DNA from: Sperchopsis tessellata
Lineage: Eukaryota > Arthropoda > Insecta > Coleoptera > Hydrophilidae
Direction: 5' to 3'
Length of the DNA: 36,919 bases
Assembly (NCBI GenBank): GCA_033557685.1
Contig: JAWQRN010000129.1
Span: 1 to 36,919 of the forward strand
A program made the translations under genes and the position numbers. Position 1 is the stretch's first letter. Every line of letters begins with the position of its first letter. The notes below the pieces were generated by a model that worked only from the letters and a program-made list of their open reading frames with translations, was not told where the DNA came from and ran no database searches. Positions 11,474-21,275 of the stretch are shown here, piece after piece.

Positions 11474-12239
11474 AAAGCAAGCGAATGTGACGTAATATTA
11501 TATGGTTATATTACCCAGTAATACGAGATAAGAATCGTGTGTCTGTTCCTAAATAGTTCTGTCTGGGATTTTTAGCTTATTCTTTAAATTTCAGGGGTAT
11601 TTTTGCCTCCAATGTCTTTTTCCTGGAACATTTAAATGGCATTACGAGTATGTATAGTAAAATACAGTAGGTGCAAAATATGAGGAACAAACTTGTTACA
11701 TCCTTAACTAATTATATTCAGAAAAATGCTCGGACGCTTAAATTTTTCATAATTATTGTGAACATAAAAGGGTCTTTTTTCGCAGCCATTTCTTTCAGTG
11801 ATGACATTTTTTCAATGAAATATTACATATTTAACTTTTGCATTAAATAGACAATATAACATGTTTTATTTATCTATAATTTTTAGTTCCTCATATTTTT
11901 TTAAAAAATATATCGGTGACGTCACCACAAATAAATGGCAGACTTTTAAAAAAAAAACAAGTAGTATAATTATTTGCTGATCTAAAACAATTATCATTTT
12001 ATTACATATCTGTGATATTACTTACATGGGCGGGACTTACGATTGCTGTTCAAAATATTTTATGCAGTTTTTTACTATACAAACACAAGTTAGTTGCTTT
12101 TTGCCTACTAGAAACCAAGGTACATATTCTGAATTATTTTAATTAATATATGTATTGAAACTAATCTAATATGGAACACTAAGAAAACTGTGACATTTTG
12201 AAACTGTTATATATTTAAATGTAGAACAATAATTTCCAA
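11474..12239. other. No recognised feature
   Basis: AT-rich sequence. No coding motif or known repeat end could be identified. Confidence 0.45.
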
Positions 12240-12500
12240 ATGACAACATCAGATAAAAGTATTATAGCTTTGTATTATTTGTATCTTTATAGATTATTAG
12301 TATTTCTTTGGTACGTTAGTCTCTTAGATACTCCTTTGGCAGAATTCTGCTGTGTTAACACAATTATGGATTATTTGGTCGACATATACATTGACGAAGA
12401 TTCGTTGTTTCCACCAAATTTATGTACTGACAATTATTCCCCACATCCAAATATTAATCAAGTTATCGACGCCCTACAGGATATTCAAATTGAATTTTAA
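12240..12500 (+). pseudogene. MULE-type transposase-like fragment, C-terminal part
   Basis: The frame contains DYLVDIYIDEDSLFPPNL (about 12370-12420) followed shortly by YSPHPNINQVIDALQDIQIE (about 12438-12497). In the insect protein family I have in mind, of MULE/FLYWCH-associated type, an LFPP-N-L-W block is followed by a conserved TTNACESFH-type segment and then by a HPNI...ID.L..IQ block. Here the middle segment is replaced by CTDN, so about 20 to 25 residues appear deleted. The upstream half of the frame is only weakly similar. The fragment is too short to be a working transposase. Identification is from memory of the motif order, not from a search. Confidence 0.5.
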
Positions 12501-12694
12501 TTTTCAATGATTGGGTGCGAAATAAAGACATAAACGGAAAGACGTTTACACCATCAAAAATGTATTAAAATACAAATTCAAGGGGGTAGAAGTACTATAT
12601 AAATATTTCTAAATTTGCAATAATGAAATGGGTGTATGTTAAATATAAAATAACATAAAACAAATAAACTGTTATACATTTTATTATAAAATTA

Positions 12695-12965
12695 ATGTTT
12701 TATAATAAGGTAAAAATCGGTTCGCGATAGATCGGGTGAATATGGTGGATGAAGTAATGTTACATAGCTCAACTCATTAATTTTCTTGATTGTTAATTGA
12801 GTAATGTTAGGCAAGGCATTGGTATGAATCTAAAAGGGTCTTTTTCGGGTATTTATCGCTTGTGGTTTCTCACCTCACCGAAAGGTGCATAGTTTTCAAT
12901 TCTTCTCTGTACAGCTGTTTGGCTAATATTGCGTGCGGATTGAGATGCATAATTCTCAAGTTTCA
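12695..12965 (-). pseudogene. Second mariner/Tc1-type transposase relic
   Basis: On the minus strand the bases read NALPNITQLTIKKINELSYV, then TLLHPPYSPDLSRTDFYL (about 12705-12760). This is the region of the third catalytic Asp in mariner-type transposases (usual form HPPYSPDLSPTDYHLF), with P changed to R before T-D. The segment holding the second Asp is lost or unreadable. Further toward 12965, TAVQRRIENYAPFGEVRNHK resembles a transposase DNA-binding portion but may belong to something else. The LSPTD-type signature differs from the LAPSD type of the relic at 669-1636, so this is a different mariner lineage. Confidence 0.7.
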
Positions 12966-13566
12966 ATTGATGAAAAATTAAATTACTTTCAGTCCTTTCT
13001 TAAATTTCCATTTCTATTGGATAAAAGTAATACAAACTATATTCCCGATGCAATAGATATATATGGCAAAAAAATGCTGCCAAAAAAAAAAGACAAATGA
13101 ATATACATGTCCTAGTAAAGAACGCTTTAAATGATCGCCCATTGTTTTCGAAACAACCTATTAATAATCCAACAACATATCTGTATTTTTAAAAGTGAGG
13201 TTAATATTTGACAACTTAGTTAGAACATTGTCTATAGTTATTAACGCCGTTCTTTATTAAGATGGAGCTGTTTATTACAGCTAAATTAAAAGACCTTGTC
13301 TATGGAAAAGCTTGAGGAATTTCAAAGTTAGCTGTTCGTCTTTGTCGAGGAAATTTTATGTTTGCAGTTAATTGTATGTGTTTGTACAGAAACAAGAAAC
13401 TTACTTAAGGTCATGCCTTCTAGTACTATACAATTATATTTATTATTTTTGATATAAAACAGAATATATTATTAAATATCAATTTAAGTCGATAGTCACT
13501 TTCGATAACAATTTGCTATTTTTCTCGAAAATGGTTTATCTGAGGAAAATATAAAATATCTTTTCT
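12966..13566. other. No recognised gene
   Basis: AT-rich. A small inverted repeat, AGCTGT/ACAGCT around 13266-13282, is the only local structure noted. Confidence 0.45.
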
Positions 13567-13866
13567 AATGTGTTATTTTTATATTTGATAAATCAAATAT
13601 TGAACAAACCGGCCAAGTCAGTATATTAATATGCTCACTCATGATCTCAAAGCACATATACAAGGAATCAAATATGTATTCGTACGTGTACAGCTAATTA
13701 CTAACAAGGGCAGTGCTGATGACGTCTTAATGACAGAAACACGTGTCCACTGCAGTTCGGTTTGTTTCTCTTAATTTTTTGAAGACGTATTTAATTTCTG
13801 CATTTAATATATTGACTTGATCGGTTTGCTCGATATTTGATTTATACAATATTAAAATAACACATT
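13567..13866 (+). mobile_element. 300 bp element with inverted ends and internal hammerhead
   Basis: The first ~70 bases (13567-13637) and last ~70 bases (13798-13866) are imperfect inverted repeats. Both arms, read inward, start AATGTGTTATT and share AAATCAAATAT, CAAACCG, CAAGTCA and TATATTAA/GTATATTAA. A second copy of the right arm is at 1-76, so this is a family. The ~160 bp centre is not palindromic and contains a hammerhead ribozyme fold (13710-13753). There is no coding capacity, so it must depend on proteins made elsewhere. Its outer limits are set by where arm similarity stops; no clear target-site duplication could be read. It could be a MITE-like DNA element, or two opposed ends of a Penelope-like or small ribozyme-bearing retroelement. 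Confidence 0.7.
13710..13753 (+). ncRNA. Type I hammerhead ribozyme-like fold
   Basis: All hammerhead parts occur in order. Stem I: GCAGTG (13710-13715) pairs perfectly with CACTGC (13748-13753). The box CTGATGA is at 13716-13722. Stem II: GTC (13724-13726) pairs with GAC (13732-13734) around loop TTAAT; the stem base next to the core is C.A (13723, 13735) where functional hammerheads nearly always have G-C. GAAA is at 13736-13739. Stem III: ACAC (13739-13742) with GTGT (13743-13746), without a loop, followed by the cleavage C at 13747. Very short or loopless stem III is known for hammerheads of Penelope-like elements, which may act as dimers. The C.A pair makes cleavage activity doubtful for this copy. 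Confidence 0.75.
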
Positions 13867-14943
13867 CATGTACGGCCAATGAAGCTACAAATTTGTAACA
13901 TTTTGAATATTTTTAAATGGGAAATTAAAATATTAAATCCAGGAGTTCTACTTTTATAAAAAATATATAAACATATATATGGAAAACGCGCCCACCATCT
14001 GCATGTGATGCATCCGTTTAAAGTGGGGATTAAAATATTTTTAAAAAATATATTAATTGTATAGTTGTTAAAACTTACAAAATTTCATTCCGATATGTTA
14101 AACTGTTTTTGAAATATTTGCAAAAACCATCCATTTTCGGACCATGGTACACTATATAAATCTTAATGGTGTTTGATTCTGATCATTCGATTAAAGTTAG
14201 CACATGTTATTCAGGGACACTTGTATTTCATTCCAAATTGTTAAAGAAATAATATTATATCCTTCAAAATATATCCGAAAACAGGTTACATAATTATTTT
14301 TTTTGTATTCCAGAATTTGAAATAAACTTATCAATTTAATTCCATAATATATCACTTTCAGTTTCTTGTGATGTATTATTAATACAGAATATCTACAATA
14401 TGCTGAATTTATTGATGGAGGAAGATCAGGGAGCAAATGTAGGCATTTAAAAAGTGTGTCACCAGTATTCGCATCTCTGAAGTATGGATGTATGGCTGAT
14501 AAGCTTAGGTGCTAGATTCTATTAATATGATTATAATGCAATTTATATATCATAATAAATGAATAAGGATAAAACTAGGAATACGATCGAATTTCTGTTA
14601 GTAATATTGATAAAAAAACTATAACTATATCGATTTAAGCAATAAAAATCACATAAACGCAAATTATGATAACAATCAGATTTTCTTCGGTTAATTCTCA
14701 TAATTTTGTTTTATTTAAGTGTAACTATACAGCTCAAACAGGACGAACTCTACAGATAACAGGACTTCAAGACATGTCTACTAAGGTGCATATCTGCTTT
14801 AATTGAAATAACTTTATAAATATTGTAATATTCACAAATAATAGTTCAACATGTTTAATATTTGTTTATTTTATAACACTATCATAAATTATACAACAGT
14901 ATTCACATTGCGATAATGACAAGCGTAAATGTGACGGAAAATC
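13867..14943. other. No recognised gene
   Basis: AT-rich sequence without recognisable coding motifs. The portion nearest 14943 lies downstream of the minus-strand TATA/initiator pair and may be the R-U5 part of an LTR, but no primer-binding site was seen. Confidence 0.35.
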
Positions 14944-14978
14944 AACTGACTTTTTATTGCGCCCGGGCTGTTTATATA
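14944..14978 (-). promoter_or_regulatory. TATA box plus initiator, LTR-like promoter
   Basis: On the minus strand TATATAAA (plus 14971-14978) is followed by TCAGTT (plus 14944-14949), the arthropod initiator. The A of the initiator (plus 14947) is about 31 bases from the start of the TATA box, the standard distance. The surrounding 14930-15125 is clearly less AT-rich than its neighbours. Candidate LTR start TGTGGTG lies upstream on the minus strand (near plus 15165-15171). The pattern fits a solo LTR of a gypsy-type element, but neither a 3' LTR end nor a second LTR was found, so a host promoter is possible. Confidence 0.45.
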
Positions 14979-15374
14979 GCCGGCCGTTATTTGTTCTACA
15001 ATGATCTACGCGGACCCAGTGTGTGCAGGAATATTGCATCTAGTACAAGCTGGAGTCGACGGGTGATGTTCAGTGGCTTGGACATCAGTATTTTCGTAAT
15101 TATGCTGATAAGTAATCCTTCATAACACATAAACGACATATTACCAAAATTTCATAAGTACACCACATATTTGATTTTACTTAATATATTTAGATTTTAA
15201 AATGCTTTTTACAATGTAAATGACTATCGTAGCCGCTAAATTAAATGTTGAAATTGAACATATTCCTATTTCCCTAGCACGTATATTGCGGACTACGTGA
15301 ATTAACACAGTTGCATCTGTTGTTATATTAATATCAGAATGCACTGCAAAAGTCGTATCAAATCGCGGGCGATT

Positions 15375-15421
15375 GATTCATACGTACGTTTCGCGGAATA
15401 CCATCGCTTCATCAGTGAACC
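15375..15421 (-). ncRNA. Hammerhead ribozyme-like fold, copy A
   Basis: On the minus strand: GGTTCA (stem I 5' side), CTGATGA, one extra A, then GCG...CGC (stem II), GAAA, stem III ACGT/ACGT with no loop, cleavage-site A, and TGAATC (stem I 3' side). Stem I pairs at all six positions, counting one G.U. Stem III is a perfect palindrome. Deviations from the consensus are the extra A between CTGATGA and stem II and a GTA rather than GTC cleavage triplet, which some natural hammerheads use. Sequence outside the core differs from the motif at 13710, so this is a separate family. Confidence 0.6.
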
Positions 15422-15635
15422 TGCATCTCTCATTATTTGAAACAGAATTTTACATTTACAAATACACGAACGGTACTTACTGAAGATAATAACGATGTAG
15501 TAATTCTCCAATTACAACTTTGGTATTAGTACACAAATATTTAATAACTCTCGCTAACTGCCTACCTCAGAATCTAAGATCAAAAGAGCGAGGAGTATAC
15601 TGCACGGTACACTGATTCAAAGAATGCAGGTTTCA

Positions 15636-15682
15636 GGTTCACTGATGAAGCGGTGGCATTCCGCGAAACATACGTATGAATC
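15636..15682 (+). ncRNA. Hammerhead ribozyme-like fold, copy B
   Basis: Plus strand: GGTTCA (15636-15641), CTGATGA (15642-15648), extra A, stem II GCGG (15650-15653) with CCGC (15661-15664), GAAA (15665-15668), stem III ACAT/ACGT (15668-15675), cleavage-site A (15676), TGAATC (15677-15682). Stem II has four clean pairs, one better than copy A, whereas stem III has one C.A mismatch that copy A lacks. The arrangement is otherwise the same, and the two copies are inverted relative to each other. Confidence 0.58.
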
Positions 15683-15692
15683 AATCGCCCGC

Positions 15693-16791
15693 AGTTTTAA
15701 ATGGACTAGAGTCTCTGGTGTTAGATCCGGAAGCTTTTGTAGTGAGTCCATAAATTAATATCTCTTATAGCAATCGACAAATTGACTAGGAAGCCTCCTA
15801 ATCTAAGACTGGGTAGGGGTAGTTATCCTTATGGCGTTCAAGATTCTTTGAACAAAAATTATGCTAGATTCTAAGCAATGAAACTAAACCGAAAGTAATA
15901 ATTGGTTACTTTTTCTAGATGGCAATTTAATCCATATCTAGTAAACTTATACTTATCTGCCTATGTTATCTCGAAATAAAAATTATTTGTATAGAATATT
16001 ATGTCACTTCTATCTCTTGCTTAATACATTGACAAACTGAATAATTGTAAATTTTTTGTAAATTCTGTGAACAATTAAATTAAGAATTCCAGTTCCACTT
16101 TTCATAATTTCATTTATCATTTCTATTACTGTCCGTATAGAACTTTTCTCATTTTCTGGCCACGTCATAAAAAATTGAGCTAAATAATTTTTGTAACATT
16201 ATCCAAACTTTTAAACCTGACTTTTAAGCATGTGATTACTATATCTAAAGTTGAGTTAAATACGTTCGTTTTAAAATTATATCTATATTACATAATTTTG
16301 CTAAATTTACTCTAGTTGTTAACGCAAATTGAAAATCGGTACTCAACTTAACTATATTTTCATGTTCTGTGCAATAAAAGACAGGTCTTTTGTAAATATT
16401 GATTGCAATAATTTTGAAAATGTTTCCTAATAAAACAATAATTTCGTTTTGAATGCAGATGCTTAAGAATTTTATTTTACGAGATTTAAAAACATTTAAA
16501 ATGGGGACATAAATTACTACTTTTTATTTGTTTTGTCCTCTTTTCTAATATTTTCATCCAGAAATTAATTTCTTTCTGTATCTAATACTTCCTTAAGTTT
16601 CAATGCAACCATTATAAGGCATGGCTATCATTAAGTTAAATTTAATTGAATTGCATACCACTACTAATTTCTTGTATAAAATATTGCTGTTTTCGACCGA
16701 TATCCTTCGGCCGAAAGCTTATCCAAAAGCTCGCTCTTCTCAAAACGAAGTAGCACATACGTGGGATAAAACTGATAGTATCCGTACCAAT

Positions 16792-16794
<3 letters not shown>
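15693..16794. other. No recognised gene
   Basis: AT-rich; no coding motif. 16690-16790 is a little richer in G and C and lies against the TA tract, but I cannot classify it. Confidence 0.45.

Positions 16795-16830
<36 letters not shown>
16795..16830. repeat. (TA)18 microsatellite
   Basis: Eighteen uninterrupted TA dinucleotides. Translated, it gives Tyr-Ile runs in several frames, which explains the apparent reading frames across it. Confidence 0.98.
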
Positions 16831-16834
<4 letters not shown>

Positions 16835-17889
16835 AATTAAATATAAAAAATTCACTCATTGGACCCCCAATAAGTATTTATACTTCGCATCAGAAAGTAA
16901 AGTTATGTTCACAACAGTTCAATAGTAATTTTCTAGACAAAAAAAAACCTTATTCTAGCTTCAAAATGATTTCCTTTATATTAATATTATCAATAAAATA
17001 ACCAAAATAATACCAAGAAGTAGCTTAATAATATGCAAATACATTGCAAAAATTGCCATTTTCAGAGCCTCTATATTTTTTTCCACCGAAAGCACCATTT
17101 TTTACAGATTATACTGAGGAAGTTTAATTTAATACAATAATTTAAATTAAAAAAAGTATATGAATGAATCCAAAATAAAATTTTATTAGGCATTTTGAAC
17201 GTCTCAGACTATTTAAATTTTGTTATCAACAATACAATTTTCTGCACATTACCACTCCTTTCATTGACTTCTTGTCTCTTGTAATAAATAAAACAATAAA
17301 TCATTGATAAGATTTGTATATCAATAAATAATATTGCGAATGGTTTAGTTGAACATACACAACAACGTACTTATATTTAATTAGTAATCCAATTCTAAGA
17401 CATAATCATTTCATTTCATTAACGCATCAGTACTGGATCAAAAGAAAAATTAAATACACGATTGATAAAAGCATACCGCGTTTGTTTGCATATTTGAAGT
17501 GTATAAGACACACGCTTGGTAATGAGAGAATATATCGAATAAAGTATAATATCGAAAACAATTTTTTGTGCATTTTAACATTTATCATACTTTGCTCTAA
17601 ATTAACGTTTATAACTTTTATGTAAAATATTATTAGTAAATAGTGGTGAAAGGGATTCCTTTTAAGGATAATAGAAGTTCAAACCCAGCTTTGCGGCTTA
17701 GGAAACCAAATGAAAATTTATATCCATAATTTATTGCTCTTGTTGCAGCGCACTCATATAATACATGAATTATGTTTATGTAGTTTCTATCTATGTGAAA
17801 TGCTTCCGTAAATGCACAATAATAACAAGGATTTATGTCCGAAAAGGATAACAAAGTGCAGAATTTAATACACGATGAGTGCATTTGGG
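16831..17889. other. No recognised gene
   Basis: AT-rich. A minus-strand frame at 17633-17884 has a moderately varied composition but no recognisable domain. Confidence 0.45.
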
Positions 17890-18235
17890 TATTCCACAGA
17901 TTCCCTCACTGGCCGTCGTCCTGTAAAGCAGTCGAGTTCTCTGGCTGAGAGCTTCAGTCAGTTGAATCCCAATCGCGATACACACCGGTCGCTGATAAAC
18001 TCCTTGCCGGATTCGCCGACCACGCTTGCATTTTCACGCTCTCGGAAGAACAGCCGTTCTACGCCCTCATTCAAATCCGATTGCATTTGTCTGCCGATCC
18101 TTTCTTCTTTTGGCTTCAGACAGGAGTGTTTTATTATTTCCTCTGATCCTTGATTAGAAAAAGTTTGTTCGCGAGTGCTTGTGAATCCCCATCTCGAATT
18201 AAAAGTTAGTGCAGTTTTGTTGTGGGAGTGTGTTA
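17890..18235 (+). repeat. Unclassified GC-richer dispersed repeat, copy 1
   Basis: This block aligns over most of its length, same orientation, with 20930-21275. Near-identical landmarks include GCTTGCATTTTCACGCTCTC, GCATTTGTCTGCCGAT, TTCGCGAGT and AGTTTTGTTGTGGG. Both copies end at GTTGTGGG(A/T)GTG(T/C)GTTA. It is much less AT-rich than its flanks, has no long conserved frame (the two copies differ by indels that shift phase), and contains TCAGT initiator-like bases near 17955. A retroelement LTR or a non-LTR 5' UTR would fit; neither could be shown. Confidence 0.85.
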
Positions 18236-20890
18236 ATACATTGTTTTGTTGATAGTTTTATTGGATCTGCTGAAGGATTTCAGTATCTTTTTCATGCCCA
18301 CGCTGTGTAAGATATTTTTTTATTATTAATTTATTGACCCTAAACAGTCGCCAATTGTTTTGAAATACTTTAATGGCAGTATTGGTTTTTAGATTGTTTT
18401 ATTAGTACGATACATTGGGCACACGTGCAATCTTTGAACAACAATATTTCTATAAGATTGGCAGATATTTAATCCAAAAAAGACATATTTGGTATATTAG
18501 AATATAAAGCTAAAATATGTTTGATTGTGCCTGGGATAAACCCTAAAGATATATGTATGCTATATAGAGATAAAATTGTTTTCTAAAAATAAATTTTTAT
18601 GATTATTATTATGTTATATATTTAATTTTTGTAAAAAATGTAAATATAAAGAATTATAATTATTATTACTGCTATATATTAGTAAACGTTTCGTGTAAAT
18701 TAGTTGCAATTTTTAGTCAACAGAATGTTAAGTAGAATTCACAGTGGTGTAAAGTTTTAACGATTTTTGTTTTATGTTTACCTATTTATTAGATGGTTCT
18801 CCCTGAACCACGAGAGGGTATAAGGTGGATATCAAAACTCTATGATTTCATTAGTCGATAATTTTCTACCAATTCTTGTGCGTTTCTAAACCAGTTTTCA
18901 ATAAGCTAAAATCCAGGAGCAGAAAGACAACACCAACAAATTAATTTCTTGCCGGCTATTCGAATTTTAATTTACAATTAGACAATGTGTTGCTTTAACA
19001 AATTAATATTATTTAGGATGTTCGTTATTAGAGGCCAACAATATTTATAAGAAATAAATTGTTGGTAGAATGTAATTTTTTTCTAATTTCTAATTTTTTA
19101 TGGGACAAATCAATTCTTGCAAAACAAATAGAATCAGAAATCTTAAAATTAATAATGCTGATTTTGGACATCCACTTGACACCTTTATTTAGAAATAGAC
19201 GAATTGCGTTTGAAAAGTTTAAATATTCAATAGTATTACAGATAACTGTTTTGTAATTATAAGGCTTCTCAAAATAATGGGCTTTTATAAAAACAAAATA
19301 TTACCGACAAGGCTACAGTTTTAACAAGTGGTGTTGAATAATATAAGACTAAATGATAGTTGAAAATTAATGTTTGGTTAGGAATTATTCAAAACCATAT
19401 TTTTTTGAGTCCGAATAATGTTTTATTATAAATATGTCAAATCACACAGAAGAATACCTAGCGCATAATAATATTCCAGGTAATGTTTTTGTGAAAAGGA
19501 TGTACACAGATAATTTTGAAGGTTTCGAAATAGAATTATAATAATAACAATAGACTTTCATCATATATTGACTTCTAAGATAAAAGTTCAGGAAAAAGTC
19601 ATAGTAATTTCAATTTCTTAAAATGTTTTGACTATAATCTCGTAATTACTACTTTATGCTATACCGATTCTATAAAAAATATTTACATAGACTCTCTTCC
19701 TGGATTATTTGCAGATTGTTTACATTGCATTCTTTGAAACAGCAAATCACAACTTACTGTAAAAGCACGTTCTGATGTTCTTACGTCTTCTAATATTTTT
19801 ATCTCATTGCAAGCATTATGATTCTTATTCTTCTTGATCAGACAATATGTTCCATCAGAATAATGAACATTGTTGGTAAGTACCCAACTCTGCTTTGGTC
19901 TATATTACTCTTTATAATATATGAGAGATCTCTAATGCAAAATTACTCACATATATGTCTTATATTAAGCGATCCTAACCATTATAAATAATTGTTAATA
20001 AAACAGTGACTGAAAATACATAACACAATATTATCTGAAGCAGTATTTTCTCGAAATAATAATAATACACCTCTACGATTCTCAAAGTTTCTGGTGCACC
20101 TTCTTCTGAATATTTACACTATAGCTGTCGTTTCCCTACGGGCATGTAAGTATTGTTTTGTATTGCCTGAAAGCTATTCTTGTTTCAAATATTTAGTGTA
20201 TAGTACACTACTTATCAGTACTGACGCACCCAGCCATAGTTTCTAAAAAAGCCGGGTAGGTAACAGTACTCGAGAGGCCAGTCCGTGTACTGATTTTTAT
20301 TATTATTCAATGCCAGTGCAGTCGGTTTTTTCTACAATGAGCCAAGGTGTCCCCTGATGTAATGGAATATATTTTAATAAAATTTGTTCAATAAAGAAAC
20401 TACAGAAAATATTAAAACTATTATGATTACATGTTCCATCATCTCACGTTTAATTAATAATAGCTAAACTAATTAAAAAAAGATTTCTTTTGAATTACAA
20501 TTTATTTTAAAATACAAATTAACATAATGCTTATATTCCCAAAAAAAAATTAAGATGTAGTACACAAACCCAAAACAGTAAATTACGAAGCTAGATTCCT
20601 AAAGCAAGAATTTTGTTTTAAAAAATGAATTGCTTTATCAAATGATGAATTACCATTTATTCCATAGAGTATGTTACAGGCATGTTTTAATAAAATGTTG
20701 CAATCGGAGGTGCGTATTCGAAAAGGTAAGTGCGTTAATGTATAAATAAAAAATTATTAAAAATTAAACAAAAGTAAACGTAAGAATTTGTATAGTAGAA
20801 AGTGTATAGCGGTAGACCGGCCGAGTACATGATTGATATCCGGTAACATCCGTAGTTATAAGGTGCCTGTTTTCTATAAATGTAATATAT
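18236..20890. other. No recognised gene
   Basis: AT-rich with short chance frames only. 20213-20275 holds the inverted pair CAGTACTG/CAGTACT. No coding motif or element end could be placed. Confidence 0.4.
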
Positions 20891-20912
20891 TTATATATAT
20901 ATATATATATTA
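20891..20912. repeat. Short TA microsatellite
   Basis: About ten TA units just before the second copy of the GC-richer repeat. Confidence 0.9.
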
Positions 20913-20929
20913 CTATAAGTGGCCCAAAT

Positions 20930-21275
20930 GCAATGTATGATTTTAGGACAGAAATGCCCTCATAGGCTGTTGTCTTGTAGTCAGTCAAAACCATCGTCAG
21001 TTCTCTCTCAATCATTGTGCACGCTGAACACTGACAAACTTCTGGCCAGGATCGCCGATTACGCTTGCATTTTCACGCTCTCGGAAATAACAGCTCGTTC
21101 TACTCCCACACTCAATGCTGCTTGCATTTGTCTGCCGATTTTTTCTTGTTTTAGATTCTGCTAGGAGTGTTTCATTGTTCCTTCTGCTACTTGATTAAAA
21201 TAAAAATGTTCGCGAGTTCTTGTGAATAACCTACTAGACTTAAAGTTAGTGTAGTTTTGTTGTGGGTGTGCGTTA
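20930..21275 (+). repeat. Unclassified GC-richer dispersed repeat, copy 2
   Basis: Second copy of the block at 17890-18235, about 3.04 kb downstream and in the same orientation. It begins to align near GCCCTCATAGGCTGTTGTC and runs to GTTGTGGGTGTGCGTTA. Two same-orientation copies at this distance could be the LTRs of one element or two independent insertions. The DNA between them has no recognisable gag or pol, and the copies have diverged a good deal, so independent insertion is favoured. Confidence 0.85.

Larger units (their letters stand above)
15365..15692. repeat. Inverted repeat with ribozyme-like arms
   Basis: 15365-15426 and 15635-15692 are inverted copies of a ~58 bp sequence with only a few differences, for example A/G in the stem III palindrome and A/G and T/C in stem II. 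They share GCGGGCGATTGATTCATACG and CGCTTCATCAGTGAACCTG as read on the plus strand at the left arm. The ~210 bp between them is not obviously related to any known element. The right arm is oriented plus, the left minus, so a transcript through both could form a long hairpin. Confidence 0.85.

Noticed and set aside
11796..11832. GTGATGACATT...CAATGAAAT as a hammerhead core
   Set aside because: The box is GTGATGA, the pairing would consume the G of GAAA, and no stem I or stem III partner exists.
16621..17001. 126-codon plus-strand frame and two minus-strand frames across the TA tract
   Set aside because: The frames are held open by the (TA)18 repeat, which encodes Tyr-Ile runs; flanking residues show no domain.
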